Shown here: positions 19,031 to 27,377 of the stretch, in pieces
Layout of the letters: each line of letters opens with the position of its first letter
Numbering within the stretch: the stretch's first letter is position 1
From: an uncultured Eubacteriales bacterium
Lineage (GTDB): Bacteria > Bacillota > Clostridia > UBA1381 > UMGS1253
Length of the DNA stretch: 64,000 bases
Assembly: GCA_902492065.1 (NCBI GenBank)
Contig: CABUKE010000001.1
Span: 186,001-250,000 of the forward strand
Reading direction: 5' to 3'
Position numbers and translations under genes: made by a program
The notes under the pieces: generated by a model
Seen by the model: the letters and a program-made list of their open reading frames with translations, nothing else
The model's database searches: none
What the model was told of the DNA's origin: nothing

Positions 19031-19122
19031 TTGAAAAACCTATGGAAATCGTGTAAAATTTCACTTGTAAGGGTTAAAAGTGTTATAAAGTGGTTGCAAG
19101 TGGTTAAAAAGTGTGTTAAAAT
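19031..19122 (+). promoter_or_regulatory. mraZ promoter region with four MraZ-type boxes
   Basis: Two candidate promoters are visible: TTGAAA 19031-19036 with TAAAAT 19054-19059 (17-base spacer) and TTGCAA 19095-19100 with TAAAAT 19117-19122 (16-base spacer). Between and over them lie four copies of AAAGTG or CAAGTG starting at 19077, 19087, 19097 and 19108, one helical turn apart. AAAGTG(T/G)NNN repeats are described as MraZ operator boxes in Mollicutes, so this is probably where MraZ regulates its own cluster. The rest of 18894-19157 is AT-rich with no credible gene. Confidence 0.75.
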
Positions 19123-19157
19123 ACTGTTACAACCCCTCCTGAAGTGAGGTGAAAGGC

Positions 19158-19598
19158 TTGTTCATCGGCGAGTACAGTCACAATATTGACGCGAAAGGGC
19201 GCATGATTCTGCCGGCCAAGTTCCGCAAGGGCGACTTGGGCGAGATTTTCTATGTTACAAAAGGGACGGAAAAGTGCCTGTTCGTGTACTCGCGTGAGGA
19301 ATGGGCGAAGTTTGAGGAGAAGCTTGCCAGCCTCCCTATTACGACGAACCCGCAGGCGGGCGCGTTCATGCGGTTTTTTCTGTCGGGAGCGGCGGAGTGT
19401 GAGGTGGACAAGCTGGGGCGGATCAATATTCCGGCGCACCTGCGCGAATATGCGCATCTAGAAAAGGACGTCAAGGTGCTCGGCGTTCGGAGCCGGATTG
19501 AGATTTGGGATTCTGCGGCATGGAGCGAATATTGTGAAAAGGAGATTACGCTTGACCACGTGATTTCCAGCATGGGTTCCATCGGCATGGACTTTTAG
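19158..19598 (+). CDS. mraZ: Transcriptional regulator MraZ
   Basis: DNA-binding regulator of the dcw cluster, with two AbrB-like swapped-hairpin halves. The 146-residue protein begins MFIGEYSHNIDAKGR and repeats the motif in the second half as CEVDKLGRINIPAHLREYA. Start TTG 19158 gives exactly the family N-terminus and has AGGTGAAAGGC upstream; a GTG at 19149 would be inside that site. It is the first gene after the promoter with AAAGTG boxes, consistent with autoregulation. Confidence 0.95.
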   Translation: MFIGEYSHNIDAKGRMILPAKFRKGDLGEIFYVTKGTEKCLFVYSREEWAKFEEKLASLPITTNPQAGAFMRFFLSGAAECEVDKLGRINIPAHLREYAHLEKDVKVLGVRSRIEIWDSAAWSEYCEKEITLDHVISSMGSIGMDF

Positions 19599-19610
19599 GC
19601 GGTGGTGCAG

Positions 19611-20546
19611 ATGGAGTTTCATCATATTCCTGTTATGCTGGAGGAATGTATTACGTATTTGCATATCCGTCCAGACGGAACCTATGTGGACGGGACGCTG
19701 GGCGGTGCAGGTCACAGCAGTGCAATCGCAGCGAAGCTTGGATCCGGCGGGCGTCTGATTGGAATTGACCAGGACGCGGAAGCGGTTCAGGCTGCGGGGG
19801 GACGGCTTGCCCCCTTTGGAGCACAGGTGACAATTGTTCAGGATAATTTTAAACAGATAGATTCCATTTTAGATAATTTAGGTATTGAAAAAATCGACGG
19901 CGCGCTGCTCGATCTGGGCGTATCTTCGCACCAGCTCGACGAGGCGGAGCGGGGCTTCAGCTATATGGCGGATGCGCCGCTTGACATGCGGATGAACCAG
20001 AGCGCGGCAATAAGCGCCTACGATGTGGTAAACGGCTATTCCGAGCAGCAGCTCGCTGATATTATTTTCCGCTATGGAGAAGAAAGATGGGCCAAGCGGA
20101 TTGCGCAGTTCATTACAGAACGGCGCAGACAAAAACCGCTTGAAACGACAATGGAGCTTGTCGCGGCAATCCGCGCGGCAATTCCAAAGGGGGCGCGGCT
20201 TGAGGGCGGCAACCCGGCGAAGCGCACGTTCCAGGCAATCCGCATTGAGGTCAATGGGGAGCTTGCGATTCTGCGCGGCGCAATTGATGCGTTTGCCGAC
20301 AGGCTAAAGCCGGGCGGACGACTCGCGGTTATTACGTTCCATTCGCTGGAGGACCGGATTGTGAAGGAAGCATTTTTGGAGTTAGCACGGGGGTGTGTTT
20401 GTCCAAAGGAGTTTCCGGTCTGCGTCTGCGGCAGGAAGCCACAGGCGAAGATACTGACGAAAAAACCGGTGACGGCGTCAGCGGAGGAGTTGCAGCATAA
20501 CTCGCGTGCAAAGAGCGCAAAGCTGCGCGTGATAGAAAAGTTATAG
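19611..20546 (+). CDS. rsmH: 16S rRNA m4C1402 N4-methyltransferase
   Basis: SAM-dependent methylation of C1402 of 16S rRNA, conserved in the second position of dcw clusters (mraW). The 311-residue protein shows HIPVMLEECI, DGTLGGAGHSSAI, the SAM loop, LLDLGVSSHQLDEAERGFSY, and KPGGRLAVITFHSLEDRIVK. ATG 19611 is preceded by GGCGGTGGTGCAG; two in-frame GTGs just upstream are less likely. Confidence 0.95.
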   Translation: MEFHHIPVMLEECITYLHIRPDGTYVDGTLGGAGHSSAIAAKLGSGGRLIGIDQDAEAVQAAGGRLAPFGAQVTIVQDNFKQIDSILDNLGIEKIDGALLDLGVSSHQLDEAERGFSYMADAPLDMRMNQSAAISAYDVVNGYSEQQLADIIFRYGEERWAKRIAQFITERRRQKPLETTMELVAAIRAAIPKGARLEGGNPAKRTFQAIRIEVNGELAILRGAIDAFADRLKPGGRLAVITFHSLEDRIVKEAFLELARGCVCPKEFPVCVCGRKPQAKILTKKPVTASAEELQHNSRAKSAKLRVIEKL

Positions 20547-20587
20547 CAAGAAACGTCTGGGATAAAACTTGGTAGGGGGTAGAGACA

Positions 20588-21070
20588 GTGCGTACAAATG
20601 GGAATCTTGCGCTGAAGCCGACGTATGAAGCGGTGCAGACAAGGGAGAACCGGAAGGTTGTAAAAAAGCAGGCAAAGCCGAAGTCAAAGGCAAAGACACT
20701 CAACATTGCGGTCGCGGTATTTTATATCGTCGTCATTTTTGCCATTGCATTCTGCCTGATCAGCCGCGAGGTGAGCCTGTACGAAAAGAGCAGTGAGATT
20801 AACCGGCTCGAAAATAAGCTTGAGGATGCGCAGACCGATACCAAGCAGGCACAAATTGCGGCGGAGAGCGCAGTTGACCTCAAGAAGATTGAGGAAGCGG
20901 CGACGACCAAATACGGTATGAGCCGCCCGGAACAGAACCAGACGGCATACATCAATATCCAACAGGACGACTATGTAGAGAAGGCCGCGGAAAAGGACGC
21001 AGGGCTTGCGCTGCAGCAGAGTATACAGAGCGGGCTTAAAAATCTTTTTGGCATATTTGGCGTACAGTGA
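20588..21070 (+). CDS. FtsL-like cell division protein
   Basis: A 160-residue bitopic protein: basic cytoplasmic segment (KKQAKPKSKAK), one membrane helix at about residues 41-60, then a coiled coil (EINRLENKLEDAQTDTKQAQ) and the typical KIEEAATTKYGMSRPEQNQ segment. This is the architecture and position of FtsL, which complexes with DivIB/FtsQ and DivIC. FtsL proteins are weakly conserved, so the call rests mainly on topology and on location between rsmH and the PBP gene. Start GTG 20588 after GGGGGTAGAGACA. Confidence 0.8.
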   Translation: MRTNGNLALKPTYEAVQTRENRKVVKKQAKPKSKAKTLNIAVAVFYIVVIFAIAFCLISREVSLYEKSSEINRLENKLEDAQTDTKQAQIAAESAVDLKKIEEAATTKYGMSRPEQNQTAYINIQQDDYVEKAAEKDAGLALQQSIQSGLKNLFGIFGVQ

Positions 21071-21121
21071 GCTTATACATGATAGTAGCAAATCAATCTG
21101 TGGATAAAGAGCAACTTTATG

Positions 21122-21181
21122 AAAGTGAGGCTTGAGAGCGATTTGGCAAAAGCAAATCTCTTTTGCCTCACTTTTTCTTTT
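21122..21181 (+). terminator. Intrinsic terminator/attenuator between ftsL-like gene and PBP
   Basis: A perfect 10-bp stem, AAAGTGAGGC at 21122-21131 and GCCTCACTTT at 21165-21174, is followed by TTTCTTTTTT. It lies in the middle of the dcw cluster, in a 162-base gap between co-directional genes, so it probably reduces rather than ends transcription. I see no separate strong promoter between it and the PBP start. Confidence 0.75.
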
Positions 21182-21232
21182 TTGTCAGCGAAGGCACGGA
21201 GCGGCGCGGTCCGCGGTAATGGAGGGATGGAA

Positions 21233-23434
21233 TTGGAAGCTCCGAAACGAAAGGTAAAAAAACGAATCTTATACTTCATGTTGGCCTTTTGCGTGGCGTT
21301 TGTGGCGCTGGCCGGGCGCGTGGCGTGGCTGCAAACGGTCGACGGCGACTTTCTGAAAAAGGCGGCGACCCAGCAGCAGACGCGCGACAAGGTAATCACA
21401 AGCAAACGCGGCACGATTTACGACCGGAATTATAAAGAGCTTGCGGTGAGCGCGTCGGTGGAGATGGTAACCGTTTCGCCCAATGAGATTAAAAAGGCGG
21501 AGGCATGTGACATTGTAGCGCGGAAGCTCGCGGAGATTCTCTCGCTCAGTTACGATGATGTATATGCAAAGGTCACAAAAAACTCTGCCTATGAGATTAT
21601 CAAACGAAAGGTAGAGCCGGAGCAGACGGATCAGATTCGCGCGCTGAAGGCTGCGGACGAAACGAAGGACGCCTTTGCCGGCGTTGGACTGGAAGAGGAT
21701 ACGAAGCGGTACTATCCGAACGGGAGCTTTGCCTCGAATGTGCTGGGCTTCACCGGAACGGATAATCAGGGCCTCTACGGGATTGAAATGCAGTATGACG
21801 ATGAGCTGTCCGGCGTATCTGGACGCGTCATCTCGGTCAAAAACGCAGTCGGCGTTGACATGCCGTATAAATATGAGGAGAAGTACGACTCGCAGGATGG
21901 GCTTAACGTCGTTCTAACAATTGACGAAACGATTCAGCATTTTGCGGAGAAGCATCTGGAGCAGGCGTACGAGGAGAACAAGCCGACCAAGGGCGCGTTC
22001 GCGCTGGTCGTTGCGCCAAAGACGGGCGAGGTGCTCGCCATGGCGACGGAGCCGGACTTTGACCCGAATAATCCGTATGAGATTACGAATCAGGAAACGC
22101 TCGATGCAATTGCCGCGCTCCCGGAGGAGGAGCAGAGCAACGCAAAGAGTCAGGCGCTCATGGAGCTGTGGAAAAACAAAGCCGTTACGGACACATACGA
22201 ACCGGGGTCGGTATTTAAGATTTTGACGTACGCCATGGCGCTGGAGGAAGGCGTTGTAGACTTGGACGACACCTTTACCTGTACGGGCGCGACAAAGGTT
22301 GGTCCGCACACCATCCATTGCTGGAAGACGGCGGGGCATGGGCACGAAACGCTCAAGGAAGGGTTGCAAAACTCGTGCAATCCGGTCTTGATGGAGCTGG
22401 GACGCCGGCTTGGGGTTGAAACATTTTGCAAGTATTTCCGCCTATTTGGCATGGACCAAAAGACAGGCTTTGACATCGTGGGCGAGAGCCAGGGCGTATT
22501 TTTCAAAGAGAGCAATATGCACGAGGTCGAGCTTGCGACCTCCTCCTTTGGACAGGGGTTCCAGGTAACGCCCTTGCAGCTTGCTGCGGCAATTTCCGGC
22601 ATTGTGAATGGCGGGAATCTGATTCGGCCGCACATTGTAAAAGAACTGACAGACGAAAACGGTACTGTTGTGGAAAGCTTTGAGCCGGAAGTGGAACGGC
22701 GGATTGTGTCCGAAGAAACATCGGCAATTATGCGCGATTTCATTGAAAACGTCGTAACAAACGGAACCGGTAAGGGCGCAAAAATCGAGGGCTACCGCAT
22801 CGGCGGCAAGACGGGTACATCTGAGAAACAGCCGCGCGGCAACGGCAAATACGTTGCTTCCTTTATCGGCATAGCGCCAATGGACGACCCGGAGATTTTG
22901 TGCATTGTCGCAATCGATGAGCCGACGGGCAGTATGTACCAGGGCAGCCAGATTGCCGCGCCGGTTGTACGTAACATCTTGGAAGATACGCTTCGCTATA
23001 TGGGAATCGAGAAACAGCTGGAAGGCGACGAGCTGGTTGCCATGCAGTCGAATGTTCCGGAGGTGCGCGGCCTCGCGCTTTCCGATGCAAAGAACCAACT
23101 GACAAACGAGGGCTTTGCTGTAAAAGTGGTAGGCGAGAGCGACACCGTGCAGCAGCAGCTTCCCAAACCGGGTGCAAGCCTTTCAAAAGGGTCAACAGTA
23201 ATCCTGTACACCGATACGACAGAGGTTGCAAAGGTGACAGTGCCGGACGTAACGGGCATGAGTCTGTCACAGGCAACGCAGGCCATTGAGTCGGCAGGGT
23301 TGAATATCGAGGTTCTGGGCGGCGCGGACGATTCCGGCAAATCACCGGCCAGCAAGCAGGACCCGCCGGCAGGGTCGGAGGTCAATCCCGCTACGACGGT
23401 GCGGGTAGAGTTTATCTATATGGACGGCGACTAA
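21233..23434 (+). CDS. Class B penicillin-binding protein with two PASTA domains (SpoVD/PBP2B type)
   Basis: A transpeptidase that cross-links septal or spore-cortex peptidoglycan. Seen in the roughly 733-residue protein: short basic N-terminus, membrane helix at about residues 11-30, dimerisation domain (RGTIYDRNYKELA), transpeptidase motifs SVFK (Ser326), SCN (LQNSCNPV) and KTG (GGKTGTSEK), and two C-terminal PASTA repeats (VPEVRGLA, VPDVTGMS). TTG 21233 is favoured because GGAGG lies seven bases upstream; ATG 21227 is almost on the ribosome site. PBP2B and SpoVD cannot be told apart without comparison; one copy in dcw argues for a main division enzyme. Confidence 0.92.
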   Translation: MEAPKRKVKKRILYFMLAFCVAFVALAGRVAWLQTVDGDFLKKAATQQQTRDKVITSKRGTIYDRNYKELAVSASVEMVTVSPNEIKKAEACDIVARKLAEILSLSYDDVYAKVTKNSAYEIIKRKVEPEQTDQIRALKAADETKDAFAGVGLEEDTKRYYPNGSFASNVLGFTGTDNQGLYGIEMQYDDELSGVSGRVISVKNAVGVDMPYKYEEKYDSQDGLNVVLTIDETIQHFAEKHLEQAYEENKPTKGAFALVVAPKTGEVLAMATEPDFDPNNPYEITNQETLDAIAALPEEEQSNAKSQALMELWKNKAVTDTYEPGSVFKILTYAMALEEGVVDLDDTFTCTGATKVGPHTIHCWKTAGHGHETLKEGLQNSCNPVLMELGRRLGVETFCKYFRLFGMDQKTGFDIVGESQGVFFKESNMHEVELATSSFGQGFQVTPLQLAAAISGIVNGGNLIRPHIVKELTDENGTVVESFEPEVERRIVSEETSAIMRDFIENVVTNGTGKGAKIEGYRIGGKTGTSEKQPRGNGKYVASFIGIAPMDDPEILCIVAIDEPTGSMYQGSQIAAPVVRNILEDTLRYMGIEKQLEGDELVAMQSNVPEVRGLALSDAKNQLTNEGFAVKVVGESDTVQQQLPKPGASLSKGSTVILYTDTTEVAKVTVPDVTGMSLSQATQAIESAGLNIEVLGGADDSGKSPASKQDPPAGSEVNPATTVRVEFIYMDGD

Positions 23435-23457
23435 TCCATAGACAGGAGTGAAATGCC

Positions 23458-24921
23458 ATGCAATTACGGGAACTGATGAAGGATTTGCGTGTAATCGGAA
23501 ACGAGCGGGCGCTCGATCTGGAAGTAAGTGGGATTGCGTATGATTCCCGTGCGGTACAGCCGGGAGATGTGTTCGTCTGCATCAAGGGGTTCCAGACCGA
23601 CGGACACAAATACGCTTCTGCGGCTGTGGCGAACGGCGCGGTGGCGATTATTGCGTGCGATACGCTCAACATGTCGGGTGTACCCGTGTTTTACACGCAG
23701 GATACGCGATTTGCGCTGGCACAGATGTCGAAGGCATTTTTCGGCGATCCGCTCAGCGGGATTCGTTTGGTCGGCATAACGGGCACAAATGGGAAGACGA
23801 CGGTGACCTATCTGGTCAAATCCATTTTAGAGGCGGCGGGCAAAAAGGTCGGTTTGATTGGCACAAATCAGAACATGATTGGCGACACCGTCATTCCGAC
23901 CGAGCGTACTACGCCGGAGTCGTTTGAGCTTTACAGGATATTTCGCCAGATGGCAGACGCGGGCGCGCAGTACATTGTCATGGAGGTGTCGAGCCATGCG
24001 CTTGAGCTGCATCGCGTGGGCGGCTGCTCGTTCACGGTGGCGGCGTTTACCAATCTGACGCAGGACCATCTCGACTTTCACGGGACGATGGAGCATTACT
24101 ACGAAGCAAAGCGCAAGCTGTTTGATATGTGCGAAAATGCGGTTATTAACATAGACGATGACTACGGCGCACGGCTTGCAGGGGAATGCACATGCCCTGC
24201 TCTGGCCTATGGTACGGATAAAGACGCGGCGCTGAAAGCGTCGGATATTGCCGTAACAGCAAAGGGCGTGACCTATGGCCTCGAATATGAGGGGCAGATG
24301 TATAGCGCACATTTGGGGATTCCGGGCAAGTTTTCCGTTTACAATTCGCTTGCGGCGCTGGGCTGCGTACTGTCGCTCGGGTTCGAGGCGGAGTTTTGCC
24401 TTGACGCGCTCGGCAAGGCGCACGGTGTGAAGGGCCGCGCCGAGGTCGTTCCTACGGATACGGATTATACGGTTTTGATTGACTACGCACACACACCCGA
24501 CGGGCTTAAAAATATTATTTCTACGGTAAATGCGTTTAAAACGCACCACGTCGTCACGCTGTTCGGCTGCGGCGGGGACCGTGACCGGACCAAACGTCCC
24601 AAGATGGGATTGGCGGCTGGAAAGCTGTCCGACTTTTTGATTGTTACGTCGGACAATCCGCGCAGCGAGGACCCGGGTAAAATTATCGACGACATCATGC
24701 CGGGCGTGCTTGAGTCGGGCTGTCCATACGTACGTATTGAGAACCGCCGCGAGGCAATCGCCTATGCACTTACCCATGCGGAGGCGGGCGACATCATCAT
24801 TTTGGCGGGGAAAGGGCACGAAACGTACCAGATTTTGAAAAACGGCACGATTCATTTTGACGAACGCGAGATTGTGCATGAATTGCTGAAGGAACAGGAG
24901 AAAGAGCATGGAGAAGCTTAG
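23458..24921 (+). CDS. murE: UDP-MurNAc-tripeptide synthetase (meso-DAP type)
   Basis: Adds the third amino acid to UDP-MurNAc-L-Ala-D-Glu. The 487-residue protein has the ATP loop GTNGKTTVTYL, VMEVSSHALEL, the carbamylated-lysine region YYEAKRKLF and the C-terminal DNPRSEDP. DNPR is the signature of enzymes that take meso-diaminopimelate rather than lysine, so the wall is predicted to be of the A1-gamma type. ATG 23458 is used; it overlaps murF by 14 bases. Confidence 0.95.
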   Translation: MQLRELMKDLRVIGNERALDLEVSGIAYDSRAVQPGDVFVCIKGFQTDGHKYASAAVANGAVAIIACDTLNMSGVPVFYTQDTRFALAQMSKAFFGDPLSGIRLVGITGTNGKTTVTYLVKSILEAAGKKVGLIGTNQNMIGDTVIPTERTTPESFELYRIFRQMADAGAQYIVMEVSSHALELHRVGGCSFTVAAFTNLTQDHLDFHGTMEHYYEAKRKLFDMCENAVINIDDDYGARLAGECTCPALAYGTDKDAALKASDIAVTAKGVTYGLEYEGQMYSAHLGIPGKFSVYNSLAALGCVLSLGFEAEFCLDALGKAHGVKGRAEVVPTDTDYTVLIDYAHTPDGLKNIISTVNAFKTHHVVTLFGCGGDRDRTKRPKMGLAAGKLSDFLIVTSDNPRSEDPGKIIDDIMPGVLESGCPYVRIENRREAIAYALTHAEAGDIIILAGKGHETYQILKNGTIHFDEREIVHELLKEQEKEHGEA

Positions 24922-26293
24922 CATCAGGGAAGTCGCGGCGGCGTGCGACGGCACGCTTTTATGGGGCGACGAGAATACAGTCGTAGAGGGCGTCACAACA
25001 GACAGCCGCAAAAGCGGGGAGAACCTGCTTTTTATCCCGCTTGCGGGGCCGACCTTTGACGGGCACGCGTTTATCCGCGCAGCGTTTGACACCGGTGCGG
25101 TGGCGGCGCTGACGCATAAGAACGTTGAGCCGTTCTGCGACGGTGCGCTGATTCGTGTAAAGGACACGAAACAGGCGCTCGCCGACCTTGCGCACTATTA
25201 TTTACAAAAATTTGATATCCCCGTCGTAGCGGTCACCGGCTCGGTGGGAAAAACGACGACAAAGGACATGGTCGCGGCGGCTTTGGGAGAGAAGTATCGC
25301 GTATTAAAGACCCAGGGCAACTTTAACAATGACATTGGCCTGCCGCTGACGGTATTTGAAATCGAGCGAACGCATGAAATTGCGGTTTTGGAAATGGGGA
25401 TGAACCATTTTGGAGAGATTCGCCATCTGGCCTCGGTTGCGCGCCCGGACTGTGCGCTTATCACCAACATTGGGATGGCGCATATCGAGAACCTCGGCTC
25501 GCAGGAGGGGATTTTGCAGGCCAAGCTTGAGGTTACATCTTATTTTGATAAAAGCAACACGCTGTTTTTAAACGGCGACGACGCCATGCTGTCCACCGTG
25601 GAGGCGGCGGAGTACCCCGTTGTCCGGTTTGGAACCGGGGTAGGGTGCGCCTACCGCGCGGAAAACATCGCTTTGGATGCAGACAGCATAGACTTTGACG
25701 TGGTGTATGACGGCGGCAGGCAGCATATCGCGGTGAGTCTGCCGGGTATGCACAACGTGTACAACGCGCTTGCTGCGTTTGCAATTGCCAAGCATTATGG
25801 CGTTCCCGACGCGGCGATTGCCGCGGGGCTAAGCGCCTTTACACCGTCAAAAATGCGCATGGACATCCGACGCTTTGGCGGTATTACGCTGATTAACGAC
25901 TGCTATAACGCTTCGCCGGACTCAGTGCGCGCCGCGCTTGCGGTGCTGGCGGGGACGGATGCGAAGCGCCGCGTCGCCATTTTGGGCGATATTTTGGAAA
26001 TGGGAAGCTTTGGCCCTGCGGCGCATGAGGCACTAGGCGAGGATGCAGCGAAGATGGTGGACGTTTTGCTGACAACGGGGACGGATGCGGCACATCTGCA
26101 CAGCGGAGCCCTTGCCGCCGGTATGCAAGGGGAAAATGCGCAGCATTTTGCAAATAACAAAGAGATTATTGCCGCGCTCGGTGACATTCTGCGGGAGGGG
26201 GACGCCGTTCTGGTAAAGGCATCGCGCGGAATGCAGTTTGAGCAGATTGCCTTGGGGATTGAGAAATTGTTTTTGGATACAAAAAACAAGTAA
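24908..26293 (+). CDS. murF: UDP-MurNAc-pentapeptide synthetase
   Basis: Adds D-Ala-D-Ala to the UDP-MurNAc-tripeptide. The 461-residue protein has GVTTDSRKSGENLLFIPL at the N-terminal domain, the ATP loop VTGSVGKTTTKDM, EMGMNHFGEI, and NDCYNASPDSVRAAL in the C-terminal domain. ATG 24908 is preceded by GGAACAGGAGAAAGAGC and lies inside the end of murE, suggesting coupled translation. Confidence 0.95.
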   Translation: MEKLSIREVAAACDGTLLWGDENTVVEGVTTDSRKSGENLLFIPLAGPTFDGHAFIRAAFDTGAVAALTHKNVEPFCDGALIRVKDTKQALADLAHYYLQKFDIPVVAVTGSVGKTTTKDMVAAALGEKYRVLKTQGNFNNDIGLPLTVFEIERTHEIAVLEMGMNHFGEIRHLASVARPDCALITNIGMAHIENLGSQEGILQAKLEVTSYFDKSNTLFLNGDDAMLSTVEAAEYPVVRFGTGVGCAYRAENIALDADSIDFDVVYDGGRQHIAVSLPGMHNVYNALAAFAIAKHYGVPDAAIAAGLSAFTPSKMRMDIRRFGGITLINDCYNASPDSVRAALAVLAGTDAKRRVAILGDILEMGSFGPAAHEALGEDAAKMVDVLLTTGTDAAHLHSGALAAGMQGENAQHFANNKEIIAALGDILREGDAVLVKASRGMQFEQIALGIEKLFLDTKNK

Positions 26294-26311
26294 CATGCGG
26301 AGGTTTGGAGA

Positions 26312-27298
26312 ATGGGGGAAATGATACAGCAGTTTGCGCCATACCTGATTACGTTCGGGATTGCGCTGGTGGTGAGCCTGCTGATTGGTCCGGTTTTGAT
26401 CCCGCTTTTGCACCGGCTCAAGTTCGGGCAGGAGATTCGGGAAGAGGGGCCAAGCTGGCACAAGAAAAAGTCGGGCACGCCGACGATGGGCGGCATTATA
26501 TTCATTGTTGGGGCCTGCGTAGCAACACTGATCATGACGCGGGAAACGACGGCTGTGGCGGCGCTGCTGTGTGCGGTCGGCTTTGGGCTGATTGGCTTTT
26601 TAGACGACTTTATCAAAGTCGTTTTAAAGCGCAATCTCGGCCTGACGGCGCTCCAGAAGCTGGCGCTGCAAATTGCGCTTTCGGTTGCGTTTGTCGTGAC
26701 GCTCAATGCGCTCGGGCTTTTGCATACAGACATTGTTTTGCCGTTTGTCAAAGGGACGCTTGACCTCGGCTGGTTTTATATCGTGTTTGCCGTGTTCATC
26801 ATGGTCGGGTTTGTCAATGCGGTGAACCTGACGGACGGGCTCGACGGTCTCGCGACGAGCGTGACGGCGGTCGTATCGCTGTTTTTTGCGGCTGTCGCGC
26901 TTCTGTGCGGCAATGGCAGCCTGGCGGCGTTCCTTATTGCGCTGACGGGCGGGTGTATCGGCTTTCTGGCATTTAACCACTACCCGGCCAAGGTGTTCAT
27001 GGGCGATACAGGATCGCTGTTTTTGGGCGGGGCGATATCCGCCGCGGCGCTGGTGCTCAAAATGCCCCTGCTTTTGGTCATTGTTGGCATTATTTATGTC
27101 GTGGAGGCACTTTCCGTTATTTTGCAGGTGTTGTCGTTTAAGCTGACCGGGAAGCGGATATTCAAAATGAGTCCAATTCACCACCACTTTGAGATGTGTG
27201 GATGGAGAGAGGTCAAAATCGTTTCGGTGTTCTGCGCTGTGACGGTTGTTTTTTGCGTAATCGGCTATTTTGCCGCCGCGCCGTTTTTGGCTCTTTGA
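26312..27298 (+). CDS. mraY: Phospho-MurNAc-pentapeptide transferase
   Basis: Makes lipid I by transferring phospho-MurNAc-pentapeptide to undecaprenyl phosphate. The 328-residue membrane protein shows PTMGGIIF, FLDDFIKV with the catalytic Asp pair, NAVNLTDGLDGLA, FMGDTGSLFLGG and MSPIHHHFEMCGW. About ten membrane segments can be seen. ATG 26312 after GGAGGTTTGGAGA. In most clusters murD follows; here the next gene is ftsW-like. Confidence 0.96.
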   Translation: MGEMIQQFAPYLITFGIALVVSLLIGPVLIPLLHRLKFGQEIREEGPSWHKKKSGTPTMGGIIFIVGACVATLIMTRETTAVAALLCAVGFGLIGFLDDFIKVVLKRNLGLTALQKLALQIALSVAFVVTLNALGLLHTDIVLPFVKGTLDLGWFYIVFAVFIMVGFVNAVNLTDGLDGLATSVTAVVSLFFAAVALLCGNGSLAAFLIALTGGCIGFLAFNHYPAKVFMGDTGSLFLGGAISAAALVLKMPLLLVIVGIIYVVEALSVILQVLSFKLTGKRIFKMSPIHHHFEMCGWREVKIVSVFCAVTVVFCVIGYFAAAPFLAL

Positions 27299-27377
27299 GC
27301 CGCTGTGCGGCATGGAGTTGATACTTTGATACTTTGCAGAAATCGTGTACGATAGAATTCGCGCAGGAGGGAAACAT

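Noticed and set aside
18856..19056. 66-codon open frame in the thiN-mraZ gap
   Set aside because: Begins inside the thiN terminator, has no ribosome site, and runs over the promoter region of mraZ.
23827..25167. 446-codon reverse-strand open frame
   Set aside because: It lies wholly over murE and the start of murF, has no recognisable motif and an Arg/His/Val-rich composition typical of the complementary strand of GC-rich coding DNA.
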